Positions 43,501-57,400 of a stretch of 64,000 nt of DNA are shown in pieces. The DNA comes from Meandrina meandrites. Lineage: Eukaryota; Cnidaria; Anthozoa; Scleractinia; Meandrinidae. The stretch's first letter is position 1. The number at the start of each line of letters is the position of its first letter. The stretch covers positions 29,710,598-29,774,597 of the forward strand of contig OY855903.1 in NCBI GenBank assembly GCA_963693305.1, read 5' to 3'. Made by a program: the position numbers and the translations under genes. A model generated the notes under the pieces. That model was given only the letters and a program-made list of their open reading frames with translations, was not told the origin of the DNA and made no database searches.

Positions 43501-45434
43501 ATTGTAGGGCTTCGATATTGTAGCAATAAAGACTCATCAGTTTGATCACCATACTTTGTGTTTTCTTCCCATCACGGGGGCATTTAACACCAACTCTTGC
43601 CTATAGGGGTCCTATAGTTGTCCAGCAACCACAAAGAAATCGTATCATCATTTATAGACTTGATCAAATTGTTACCTAACCACGTGATGCGTGAAATCGT
43701 AAAAAAAATTTACGTGATTCGTGAATGTACGGAATTTTAGCCCGTGACTCGAGATCCAGACCCCCCCTTCCAGACCCTGTCCTGTGAAGGTCAAGCCATT
43801 TTTTTCCATCCCCACACTCATCTTTTGGTGATGAGTTTAAATAATGTTATAAGTGATTAATTAGTTTTAAGCACATTGAGAACATGCAAGAACACTTTGA
43901 TTTGTTACTTTCAAGGTTTCATTTTAATCAGTTGGAGCAAAATCTTTAACAAATTCAGTTGTACTGGTGACTGTAATTTGCTGTTTTTCAGACTCAGGTT
44001 TTACCAATACAGTGGGGACTGTGCGTCCCTCAAGCTTGTAGTGATGATGATATAACAAACGACTTGGAGAGGATATTGAGTATGTGGCAGAACATTTTGA
44101 ACTATCTTTGTCATAAGCAACCTTCTTGTAGACTATGTCATCTTTGGCATATTTCAATCACAGGTGCATTTGTATAATGTTAAAGTGTTGTACCACAAAG
44201 GCAGGCAGATGAACTTTTCAAGAACATTTGTGAGCCATAAAAAACTTAAGATCGTTCCCTGTTATCTGTCTCTTTTTCTAGCAGTACATAATTTAATGAT
44301 TTTCACTTACAGACTGGACTGGCAATATCATCCAGTTGAACCATCAGCAGCAAATGCTTACCAGTGGGAATCAGGAGAGATCAGTTAACTGTGCGAAACC
44401 ATCAGAGTACACTGCTGGGGTTATTGCTACATTGTAAGCAGACTGTGAAATTGTACACAAAATACAGTGAAGTCCCAGATTTTTGCAACTTCTAATTTTT
44501 TCTAAATTGCAAAACACACAGTAATACAAGAACAGATAAATAAAGGTAAAACAATTAGTAATAATAATTAACAAAAAACAATACATTGCAATTCTACATG
44601 CTACTTTACAATGGCAATAAGAGCAATTACCAGTAGCTCACTACAGTGCCGTAAAAATATATAGAGGATAATACACGGTGGCAAGAAGATATGAATTTTA
44701 TGTTCGAGTGGCAGAGTGAGATGTCGTTTTTGCCACAAGAACATAAAATTCATATCTTTGAGCCAACGTGTAATGTTCTTTTTATTATATGGAGACCAGA
44801 CGTAATTGAAATTGCCGATTTTTATTTCATTGTTTTCGAAAAATCGAGCAAGTTTTACATACCACCGTTCGTCTTAACAGAAAAAACAAAGCACCCGTGT
44901 CTAGGATATAGAAACACTTACTGAATTCCAATCAAACAAAACACATGAAATATTTGTCAACTAAATATCGTAACACGTAAGAACTGAAAACATCACTGAC
45001 TTTTGACTTGAATCCAATGCAGCAATGTCTTGATGGCTGATAGTTTTCAACTGCTTTTGTTTTCTTCTTTACAACATCTTGCACTTTGTGAAATTCCTTG
45101 CGAAGAATTCTCTCTAAAAGCCTTCAAATTGTCAAGGTTTCCATTACCATGTTCTCGTCCTTGAGTTTTTCGGAAAACTCATTCTTTTTCATCGCTTAAT
45201 TTAACAAATTAAACCTGCTTGTCAATGCTTGTTCACAACAAACCTGAATGACACAAGAAACCAAGTTCATTCAACAAAGTAGAAATGGTGCAAATAGTGA
45301 TTTCAATGAGCGATATGACACTCGCAAGCGTGTCATACGGAAAATATGCCACTCGGGTCCCGGATGGAGTGGCATATGGAATCTACGAGTGGTTTAGTTC
45401 CCAGTAAAACACTCTAATCCATATAATAAATATA

Positions 45435-45466
<32 letters not shown>

Positions 45467-48400
45467 ACATGAATATTTTGTGAGTTGCGTTGTATTTTTC
45501 CAAGCCCCGAAGGGGTGAGGAAAAGGAAGAGTAATGAGCAAAATGTCCGCTCGTATTATATGTTAAACCATCGAATAAGGGATTTATTATTCCACGTAAT
45601 AAAATAAAGTTTGGTTCAGCTTTTTTGTTGCTCCGCTTTCAGTCCGTATTTTTGCCCTGTTCTAGGCAGTGTAATAACGTGGCATATTTTGCGCGTTCTT
45701 TTGCCCTAATATGGTAAAATGCCGCAATAGTGGAATAATAAAGATATGTAACTTCAAAAGTGATCAGGCTTCAGGAGGAAGCATTTTATTGCTACAGTTC
45801 TGTTTCATATGGCCCCAAATTATTTGGACTACACTCATCAGGTAACTTCAACGACTGACTGTTGAATCAGAAAACTGGCAGTTAAATGCGAAAATTTAAA
45901 TGGTTGCTATAGCAAATGCATTTGGACTTCAAATATCTGCATTATTCTTATTACAGAACCCTATGCGGTGTGATTCTCTTTCTGTGTTTTGTGGGCACCG
46001 TGCTGGATATTGCCTCAGATTGTTTGAAGCCAACTTCTGAATCATCTTTGAGCAAGAATGATGGATTCATGCCAATCAAACATGGCCAGGCTCAATATGA
46101 TAGTGCGGTGCTTAATTCAGCATCAAGATTAGGAGACTATGATTCAGGCTCTTCCATACCCTTGCTGCTTTATGAGAAACAGGAAGGTAAGGAATAAACT
46201 TTGTTTAGCGATTATATATGTCATTATCGCTTCATGTCATTGGGCCAGTGATATGGATCTGTTGCCTGTTGCGATTCAGTGCCCGATCAGTGGAACTAAT
46301 AATAGGGCTAGGAACTAACTACAGCAACAAATGCAAAAAACTCAAGTTATACTCAACAAAAAATCACCGTGATGAACACTAAGCAAACTAGCTACTCCCA
46401 AGCAGTTAGAAAGGACTAATAAAGAGTATAAATGAAAGAGACAAATTCTATTTGATGATTGTTTTTATATCATTTATCAGATGCCACATTACAGCGTGAT
46501 GCAACTTTTGTTGATCGATCATTTAACACCAAAGTTTTCAGCTCAGTTCCTGAAAATTATTGAAAAACCCTTGTGAAACTCCATTGCTTCTGCATGCATT
46601 GCATGAACAAGACTGGGTACTATACCCTCCCATCAATTCCCATTGTCTTCATTTCTACCTGCTTATGTTAACCATCATCATTATTCTCTGTGCTTGTTGC
46701 ATCATTGGACACATGAGGTCTCCTGCTAAACCATAACTTGATATTTTTATTTAGGCTGGGGTGTGAAAGTCATGCAATTTTTCCAGTGCTTTTCACTTAT
46801 TAAGAACACAAGTCATATATTGGATACTAAAGTACCACCAGGTGCCATCACATCAATCAATGGTTTAAGGGTGCTAAGCATGTGGTGGGTCATCCTGGGG
46901 CATGTCTTCATATGGCAACTGATCGGTGGAAATGTCAGTAAGTGATCATCATTTTAGAGCAGTAACTACTTTTATTGAAGTCATTAATATTCAAATTCCA
47001 GTATCTTAAAGTTCTTAGTTATCTCCCAAGCTTGGAGAATAAAACAAAAGAAATAATCATTCATCCCTTGACCTCAAATGTTTTATCTCCTATTTATTAG
47101 TGCAGAATGCACTTTTGTGATGATTGTAGGGGCTTGTTAGCTAAGTGCTAAAGCACTAAGGTGTAAACTTTGATAGCTAATTAAGAAATTACTATCAATT
47201 AATTAATTAACTCATTAATTCTTCTTATGAAGGGGATAAGGGGTGGGGAGTACCTGACTGTATGCAGTATGTAAAACATCCATGGAGTGTCTCTGCATTA
47301 CTCTTCATTAATATATGAAGAACACAAAAACTATATATTTCTTTCTGAAAGCCCCATGTTATCCTTGTGGTACTATTCTTCCAAGAACACTGGACACGCT
47401 TGACTTGTTTAGTTCATTAGCATATTAATTTTGTCATGCGCAGTTTGTTCTGTTAGTTGAAACCTCGTGGTCGATTTAACTGTCAGGTTTTCTATTGTGC
47501 AAGTTTGCTGTGTATGGTCTCATAGGAGTTTAACAAATACAGTCCTATAAGAAGAAGGCTTGTCTAAACACCTGAAACTTTCCAGTAAACTCATGAACAG
47601 AAGATAAGTCTAGGTTACTGTCTTGAACTCTCACAGACGTCACATGCCTTTCTCTGCAGTACAAATGTTGTAGACTTTGTGATGACAAGTTAAAACAGCA
47701 GTTAATTAAATTTGACTTTATGGCGTCGGAGTGCTTTGTGTGAAATAATTCTTTATTCATCATAACCCAATAAAACCTTTCCGTTATTAATTTATACCAT
47801 CAGTGTTTTAACTGGTTTTATTATTGACAGTAAAGCAACTGCCATCGAACTCTCCTGGAACTTGTAGTGTTCATGAAAAAAAAACAATCAACAACAGCTT
47901 CTCATTGCAGAGCTCTTTTGGCGCAAATTTCCTATCAACCATGAAACAAATATTTCAGCTGTGCTGCGCTTTCGAAAGATATGTTTTTTGATTTGATCCG
48001 TCAATTACTTTTTGAGAAATGACTTTCGTGACAGTTGAATCGACACATCACACATCGTGTTAAAACTCGGTCAAGCAGAAAAATGGGACAACCTATTATG
48101 GATTGCAGCTTGGGATTTCGAGGCATTCAAAAGCGTGTGTAGGAAGTTGAATTTCAACCAGCTAAAGTTTGAATTCACAGAAATTTTAGTTTTCTGGTTT
48201 CTTGGTTCCCAACAACAAATATTCAATAGTTAAAATAACAAGTAATAACAAAATAGTGGGAAAAATTATAAACCTGTTTGCAAAAGAAGAAATAATTACA
48301 GTGAAATGAACTCAACCGAGGCCACCCAATGTTTTTAGCCAATCACAAGACAAGTTTAGAACAAAAGAATTGAACTTCCTTCATCTTCAGACCAATCATA

Positions 48401-51400
48401 GTAAGGGGCAAATTTAATTGCTGATGAACAAACTCCAATTCTTTTGTTCTGACCTTATCTTGTGACTGGCTAAAAACGTTGGGTGGCCCCGGTTGAGTTT
48501 GTTTCACTGTAGCACCACAAATAACAAGAAGTTGCAAGCAACTTAAAACCGCGCTTATATTTTTTGCTAATTAACAGCTTTCTTTCTCAAAAGTCACGGT
48601 TAAATTTAATCTGTTTGCACAGTGAATAAAGGACTAGCAAACTAGTCACGTGAGTCACACAATCCGAGGTTTACGTTATCCGCGGCTATCTTTAGCTTGG
48701 GGTTTTTTCCCTTCTAGTGATGTAACCCCTGCACGTTCGGCACGCTTAAGAGGGAGTCTCCCTAATTTTCGACCGGTCGGTTCCGGATCAAAAAATCAAA
48801 TCGCCTGGTTTTTTGTGAGGTAAAAGGCCTTCATGCCAAAGTAACAAAACCACAATCTTTTTGGTTCTTGGCTTAAGGTTTTTTCCGCTAGAGCTAAAAA
48901 TAATTTTGACCGAATTTTGCTCGCGCGCCACCAAAAATCAAGACGATTGTTTACCTTTTTTAAGCGATCGGTACAAAGCAAGGACAAACTGTACTGCCAT
49001 AATTTTTACATAGCAAGAAAGATCTACTTCTATTTAATGAGCTGTAGGAGTTTAAAGCAATTTGAAGTTAATCTATAGGCATTGTATGATATTACTCACG
49101 CCTATGTTAGGAGGCTCGAGGGACAACCCGAAAATTGGTCATTTTGTGGACCTCTTTTCTCAGCTGGCGGATAAAATCAAAACATGGCAGTTACATCAAT
49201 GTAAAGTCTTAACCTTCTTCTACACGAATATGTAAAAAAATATTGTCTATGGCGCCTTTCCTGTAAATGTCGAGGGGATAATTTTTCCTAATTTTGAGAA
49301 ATTATCAAAAACAACACCAAATCGCTAATTGTTTAAAATTTGAATACCTTGGACCAATACCGGTCTTACATCAAGAAAACTAAAGAAAAGTAAACTAAAA
49401 CATTAGGGAATAGAAATAAAAAGCCATATTCAATATTGTTTTCAATTTTTAGTTCGCCGTTTCATTTTATTGGGAGGAGAGTGATCATCGGCTCATTAAA
49501 TATTCACCGAACAGTGAAATTCGATCCAAACCAGAACTGTCAAATTTCATATCGCACTGGCCGTCTTAATTTCATTGAATCTCGTTTCAAATCACATTTG
49601 TACACAAAATGAATATCCTGAAAATGCTATTTTGTTGTTGAGTTTAAGTTTAAGCCAAATCTGAGCTTTAAAGACCTCTTAAAATACGCACTTAGAATAC
49701 AAACGGAGTTCACTCACGATTTACTCGACCACTGTCAACACTGAATCGAAATTCATTTTCTCTGATTGTTGGACTATAAATTGACTTAGTTTACCTGAGT
49801 TCCAAAAGGCTTTTCACCTTTTTCTTTTGACTTTTTCTGTTGGTGATGCATTTAAATGACCGGTGCAATTTGGAGCTTTGATTCAATGAACGAACTACCA
49901 GTCTGGTTCTGGCCCTATCTGTCACGCAACACTCAGCGGTGAAATTGCCCAGGGTTAGGGAGTACTCATAATCTTCTTGCACATGGGGCCCAATCCCCTT
50001 AAAATACTTAAAACGGGGGTACACCAGGTGCTCTTACGTTGGGGTCAACTTCTTCTATCTTCTATCCCTTCTTTGGACCTCTTAAAATGTCACTTAAATT
50101 CACGTTTACCCTTTCGGTGGCTGTGTTCGAGATATTTTTGAAAGGTCCTTTCAAATACCTAAATTTTATCCTTTTGTCTACTTCAACTCATAAAAGGTCA
50201 TAAAAAAACCCTTACCTTTTTATAAAACTGCAGCCTGAAAAAGGTATCCCTTCTGGGAGAGAACTCATTTTTGTCCGATCGTTTTCGATGATTTAAGCCT
50301 AAAATGTTCTTAAACAGGAGCAGACCCAGGATTTTTCTAAGGAGGGGTGCAGATATTTTTTTTGTTTGCAGAATGCCAGTTGTATTAGAAAGCCTCCCCG
50401 CATCGCCTGCACCCTCCCCTAGATGCGCCCCTGTGAAAATAGTTTTATTTAAACTGATATGTACATGTTCACGTCAACTTCATGGGTGAATACAATGTTT
50501 GTTCTAGGTCTTACTTGATTAAAGATTCACAACTTGATTCTCCATTTAGTATATACACATATTTGTCACTTACAACGAATAGGAAAGTATAAGATTTTTT
50601 CGTAGCCAAATTTCAGCCTTGGGTACGTTCTAAGGATGTTTTTAATTTTTATCCTTTTTCAGCCTCGACGTTCTTATAAAAACCATTCTTATAAAAATAG
50701 AACGTACTTTACTATAGTGACTATAGGGAGATCCCCTCCCCCAGTAAATATATCTTATAAGTCTGGGCCTAGTTTTTCAAACAGTGGATAACCCTATCCA
50801 CTGGATAAGTACTGATGAAACAAATTAAATAAACAAGTAAGTATCCTTGGTCACTCCTGCAAATAGGAATGGAATCGCGTATCTATATCTCACCGAAAGC
50901 ATTTGTATTTATACAGATATTGGGTTATTTTTGAAAGTTCCTATTTGGTGGGACTTGTTTTAAAAACATAGGCACGCTAAGCGTGCAGGAGTTATTTTTT
51001 CAATTGATGGCTTGGGGTAGAACTGGGTGTTAGTCCTGTTGGGATGGTTTATTTCATGGGTTGAGCTATTTGTGCACAGTTCATGTGCACGGTCCATCGC
51101 GCCGACTAAGAGCTACTTTTGGAAAAATAACTCAAAAACAATTTAAAAAGAAATTGTGCAAATGTTCTAAAATTAGTCTGCTTTCCCTTGTAAATATGAC
51201 TATGGTGTGCAACCGATCGATCGAACCATACTGTTGAAGACAAAAAATACGTCAGTAATTTCTTCAAACGTAAACAGAAAAAAATATCTGGTAGTCACTT
51301 TTAAGGTTACCTTGATGTTTAACTATCCATCCCCTTTCATTCCAAGCCGAAAGAAAACCGCTAAGTACATCAAAACATGGATTGAAAACTGTTGAAAACT

Positions 51401-54400
51401 GTTGACAACATTTACCGTAAACATGATCACAAAATCGCAAACACGCTCACTAAAAAAGCCAAATTGACCCAGAAATTGCAAACGAATAGCCAGATGGAAC
51501 AAGAACAAAGTATTCTCGGGTTTCTGAAATGGCTCCATTATTTTCATCATCAATATAAAACAGAAACCTTTCTGCAAGCAAGAGTTTCTTCCGACGAACG
51601 CGAGAAACAAACAACTCTAGTCACCAGTGCATTTCGGCCAAACCACGTGACGATTTTACTTGGACTGGGACAATATTAATTTCGCAAGCAGAAACGTGCC
51701 CTAACATGTAAGCGTAACATCATCAGTACCAATATTCCCACGGCAGTGCTAAAAATAGCTGTCGATGAAGTTGTGTGACACGCTTGACTGCACACCCAAA
51801 AAGCTAGTTTTCTTTTCAGCCGTTGTTTTTTGCGTGACGAGCCCAAACAACGGCTGTAAAGGAGACTACCAAAAAGCTGGCTGTCTTTTTTTTTCTTTTG
51901 CCTATGAGTAAACGTAACTGCAACCACTTTGTGTTGGGAATATTAAATACACTAAAAAGGTATTGCGTCAGCCATGGAATGCGCTGACGTTGCAGCTTTC
52001 ACTTTTGGCACGTGACAAACAAGATTATGTTTACTTTCCATGTTTATTTCGCCAGAAGCGACGGTCGTTAATTTGTTTGCAATTTTGCGACTATTTCTTG
52101 TCGGTTTAGCCAGTTGAAGTGAATCTTTTGGCTGTTTCATCGAGGCGAGTTCAGAGATCTGAAGAAAATAAATTTGGCCGACGTAAACACTTGCAAGCAT
52201 AACGTCATTGGTACGGAAATAACCGCATTACACCGCCGTTCCACTAAAGATAGCCATCAATCCGAAGCTTGAAATTCCGAGACTCGCACGACTACTATAC
52301 CTTCCTACGGCCCTCACTCGCGGCACAAATGATGATTTTCTCTTGCTGTGCCATCCAACCACGTTGTCACGTTGTTGCCGAGCAGACAAAATGTGCCCTT
52401 GTAACATCATCACGTCATGAGCTTTTCAAACGATAGTACAATAAATAACTCATGACCGCCCATGTGAAGTCCTACTATTCCTAAGCAGGAAACGTCAAAC
52501 CTTCTCCGGCCACATTCCAACCTCACTAAAATACCTATTATTTGGCAACTCTCGAACCCAAATAAACGCACATGCCTCAACCTATTACAATCACGTTATT
52601 CTTTTGGGGAAAAACCTTGAGAGATTTGTGGTCACTCGTGTTATTACTTAGCCAAAGCTCCTACTAATGCTATACTTTTAACCGAGAGAAAACAGTTTAA
52701 ACACAAGAACACCGCGCAGTTGGATTCTCAAATCTTTAACACTCGCCCTTACAAACAACAGCGTCAGTTTGTTCTCATTTGGGGACCAAAACAAAACGTT
52801 CAGCAAACACACAACACTCATATTAAAAATGGAAGTCACAACATTTACTCTCAATATACATATTTATTCTACTCAAAAACATCATACATTTTAATATAAA
52901 GTGGTCAACAAATACCATACCCATATTGTGTCGTCAACTGAACCAGTTGATTCCGTAAACCAAGAGAATCACCTTCACCACGATGAAATTTCCAAACACT
53001 TTTCGCTTTCAGAACCCACACACAATGTTCTCACCCAAAGCTACATAAAAATCAAGACTTGGAATAGAGACTTCAGACCAACACGGCCCAATAAGGTCGA
53101 ATCTATAGCAAAACAAAAATGGCCGTACCTTGAACCGAAAACAAATATTCATAAAAACGATCCATATATACAAGCCGCAATTTCATTGGTCCTTGATAGA
53201 ATCCCAAATCTGATTGGTGTGAAATACATACATGAATGATCCACTCATCCATCCACTTAATAGCCAAACACGTCTTCGTGCCGACTAAGAGTTATTTTTT
53301 TAAAAAAATAACTCAATAAAGCGATATTTAACAGCTGTTGCTTTATCCCGAGGGATCCTGCCTGATCTAAACTTACAGCTAATTGGTAGCATTGGCGGAT
53401 CCCAAGGAGGGGATAGCGAGGGAGGCGATTAGCCTGCGCAGCTGGTGGGATGAGTGGGCACAGTGAATTTTTCTCGTGCGGGTGAAGCCCGCATCGCTGA
53501 GCGGCCGAGCCGCGAGAGATCTCAACTTGACTCCTCACCAAACCCCTCGCTGCTTGGCGGCCAAGACCAAAGCATGCGGCCGCTAAAAAAAGCACTCGCT
53601 CGCGAAATCCCGCCAGCTACGCAGGCTAGGAGGCGATTTAATCTTTCAGTAAGGTAACTTTTAAGTTTTTTGGCCACCAGCTTGTACGCAAATAAGTAGA
53701 TGAAATAACCGGTTTTTTGATGATCGAAGGACCAAGGCAGTGCTATTTTATGACAGCATTAGCGGTTATTTTTTCAATACCACCACCTTAATTGTACCCA
53801 AGTTTGGATCCCGCACTGAGTAGGTCAAAATAAATTCTTATTGAATAATCCAGACGAAAACTGGAGGATGTTGGAGAGGACCACATAGTTTTCTGAAGAA
53901 CGAAGAGGGGATCAGCCGTAATTGACAGGGATTAAGAGGGTGAGGGTGGGGGGGGGGGGGGGGGGGCAGAAAAAAGTCTGAGAATTTCATGTGGCGGTGG
54001 GATCACCGTAAATAACTTGAACCGTGCCAATTGATCGCCTCCTTTTATGCTATTATTATGTTTTGGCTTCTGCGTGCTCTTATCCAGGCACGATCTCATC
54101 ACATAAATAATCGTTGTGCAATGGCTTGAAATTGTTTAAGTTCTGTATTTCAAATGTTAAAGTTCCATGTGTCAAATTCTTTAAAGAGGCATTTTAATAA
54201 GAGCCAATGGAAACGTTTGTTCAACGTGGCCGAACGGTGCGATATTATTGAAGCCAACAACAACAGCAACAATCACGATTGTTGATCTTTCTCCATGCGA
54301 AATAGAAACTTCCTCTTCAGGTTCAATTCATTAGAGATGTTGTCAACTTATTTGAGGCTCTCTGCAGTTCTTCATAGAGCACCATTACTCGCTCTTGAGC

Positions 54401-57400
54401 TTTCTGAAAATATTCCAGCTCATCACTTGCGAACAGTTTCTTGGTATGGTGTTCTCTACATCATGATATAGAACCTTTTGATTGGTGTCGGTGAATGATA
54501 ACAAATCGGCTGCGCAATTCAAGGCGTCCTTGACAGTTTACTGCCATCCGCACTTGCAATGAACTTGATATTTTGTGGTGGCTTGGAAAGGAGGGGGCGG
54601 GGATCATGAAAGCTTCCAATGAGGGGGGATAAATCAAATGCTATATAGTTTATGGGGAGATCAGGTGAATGCTACGGTGTAGCAACAAAAATCCCCCGCA
54701 CCACGCTCCCACCCTCCCCGCTCCGATGACCGGTCCCTTAAACACAGTTAAAATAATAGTTATGTCAGTCATAGTATACACATATATTACACATAGCATC
54801 AACCAACGGATAGAGCAAAGGTACGAAAAAGCTTCATTGCCCAGCATTACATTTCTTGCTTTGGCACTGCTAACGGTTATTTACTTTTTGGATAACCTTA
54901 TTATGACTTCAAGACTGTATAAGCAACATTTTCATCTCTTGCAAATATGGCTGGCTATTCTGAATTAAACCCAAAAAGGTGTTGAATATCTCACAAAACT
55001 TGCAACATACTACACTACAAGCACACTCCACCACCACTCATCTCTTCAGACTTCTCAAACTTTCTATACCCTCTTTATATTTGTCCCTTATAATATGCAA
55101 TCCTTGTTCCAAAATGCACACTACTTCCAAATTTCCGCAGTACATTCATAGCTCTGACTACACCAAATAATTACAAATGAAACAAGCAAAAATTAGTGTT
55201 TTTCTGTCCTGTGCACTTCTACAATATTTTCTAGACAGCTTTGTTCTAAGGATTCGAGGCAACATTTTAAACGATGATGAAAACTGATATTTTCAATGAG
55301 CTTCAATTGCAAGAGTGGTCTTGTTTCATCCCTTAGCGTTGCGTGACAGATAGGGCCAGAACCGGACTGGCAGCTCGTTGATTGAATCAAAGCCCCTAAT
55401 TGTACCGGTCATTTAAATGCATCACCAACAGAAAAAGTCAAAAGAAAAAGGGGAAAAGCCTTTTGGAACTCAGGTAAACTAAGTCAATTTATAGTCCAAC
55501 AATCAGAGAAAATGAATTTCGATTCAGTGTTGACAGTGGTCGAGTAAATCGTGAGTGAACTCCGTTTGTATCCTAAGTGCGTATTTTAAGAGGTCTTTAA
55601 AGCTCAGATTTGGCTTAAACTTAAACACAACAACAAAATAGCATTTTCAGGATATTCGTTTTGTGTACAAATGTGATTTGAAACGAGATTCAATGAAATT
55701 AAGACGGCCAGTGCGATATGAAATTTGACAGTTCTGGTTTGGATCGAATTTCACTGTTCGGTGAATATTTAATGAGCCGATGATCACTCTCCTCCCAATA
55801 AAATGAAACGGCGAACTAAAAATTGAAAACAATATTGAATATGGCTTTTTATTTCTATTCCCTAATGTTTTAGTTTACTTTTCTTTAGTTTTCTTGATGT
55901 AAGACCGGTATTGGTCCAAGGTATTCAAATTTTAAACAATTAGCGATTTGGTGTTGTTTTTGATAATTTCTCAAAATTAGGAAAAATTATCCCCTCGACA
56001 TTTACAGGAAAGGCGCCATAGACAATATTTTTTTACATACTCGTGTAGAAGAAGGTTAAGACTTTACATTGATGCAACTGCCATGTTTTGATTTTATCCA
56101 CCAGCTGAGAAAAGAGGTCCACAAAATGACCAATTTTCGGGTTGTCCCTCGAGCCTCCTAACGTAGGGGTGAGTAATGTCATAGAATGCCTATAGATTAC
56201 CTTCAAATTGCTTGAAACTCCTACAGCTCATAAAATAGAAGTAGATCTTTCTTGCTATGTAAAAAACATAGGCACGTTAAGCGTGCAGGAGTTATTTTTT
56301 CAATTGATTGGGTCGCTTAAGGTAGAACTGGGTGTTAGTCCTGTTGGGATGGTCTATTTCATGGGTTGAGCTATTTGTGCATGGTTCATGTGCACGGTCT
56401 ATCGTGCCGACTAAGAGCTACTTTTGGAAAAATAACTCAAAAACAATTTAAAAAGAAATTGTGCAAATGTTCTAAAATTAGGCTGCTTTCCCTTGTAAAT
56501 ATGACTATGGTGTGCAACCGATCGATCGAACCATACTGTTGAAGACAATAAATACGTCAGTAATTTCTTCAAACGTAAACAGAAAAAAATATCTGGTAGT
56601 CACTTTTAAGGTTACCTTGATGTTTAACTATCCATCCCCTTTCATTCCAAGCCGAAAGAAAACCGCTAAGTACATCAAAACATGGATTGAAAACTGTTGA
56701 CAACATTTACCGTAAACATGATCACAAAATCGCAAACACGCTCTCTAAGAAAGCCAAATTGACCCAGAAATTGCAAACGAATAGCCAGATGGAACAAGAA
56801 CAAAGTATTCTCGGGTTTCTGAAATGGCTCCGTTATTTTCATCACAGAAACCTTTCTGCAAGCAAGTACGTGTTTCTTTCGACGAACGCGAGAAACAAAC
56901 AACTCTAGTCACCAGTGCATTTCGGCCAAACCACGTGACGATTTTACTTGGACTGGTACAATATTTTAAACTCGCAACTAGAAGCAGAAACGTGATATTC
57001 CCACGGCCGTGCTAAAAATAGCTTTCAATGAAGTTGTGTGACACGCTTGACTGCACACCCCAAAAGCTACTCTTCTTTTCAGCCGTTGTTTTTTGCGTGA
57101 CGAGCCCAAACAACGGCTACAAAAAGCTGGCTGTCTTTTTTTCTTTTGCCTATGAGTAAACGTAACTGCAACCGCTTTGCGTTGGGAATATTAAATACAC
57201 TAAAAAGGTATTGCGTCAGCCATGGAATGCGCTGACGTTGCAGCTTTCATTTTCGGTACGTGACAAACAAGATTATGTTTACTTTGCATGTTTATTTCGC
57301 CAGAAGCGACGGTCGCTAATTTGTTTGCAATTTTGCGACTATTTCTTGTCGGTTTAGCCAGTTGAAGTGAATCTTTTGGCTGTTTCATCGAGGCGAGTTC

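Larger units (their letters stand above)
42159..43779 (+). mobile_element. CAGGGTCTGGAAGGGG-ended DNA transposon (1.62 kb) with a 6-bp target duplication, in intron 2
   Basis: Left end CAGGGTCTGGAAGGGG, right end CCCCCCCTTCCAGACCCTG. The terminal inverted repeat is perfect for 16 bases. TCCTGT directly flanks both ends (42153-42158 and 43780-43785). Just inside both ends lie many copies of CGTGATTCGTGAA-like sequence in direct or inverted form (42178-42320 and 43675-43750), giving subterminal repeats. The interior carries one long ORF in the same orientation as the host gene, itself interrupted by a 216-bp MITE. Confidence 0.82.

Noticed and set aside
53448..53657. GC-rich open frames on both strands
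   Set aside because: They lie inside the 205-bp foldback element and are by-products of its GC content.
54650..55170. Open frames around 54.7-55.2 kb as an alternative NRF-6-like exon
   Set aside because: None matches the family or provides the phase needed between exons 6 and 7, which already join directly.
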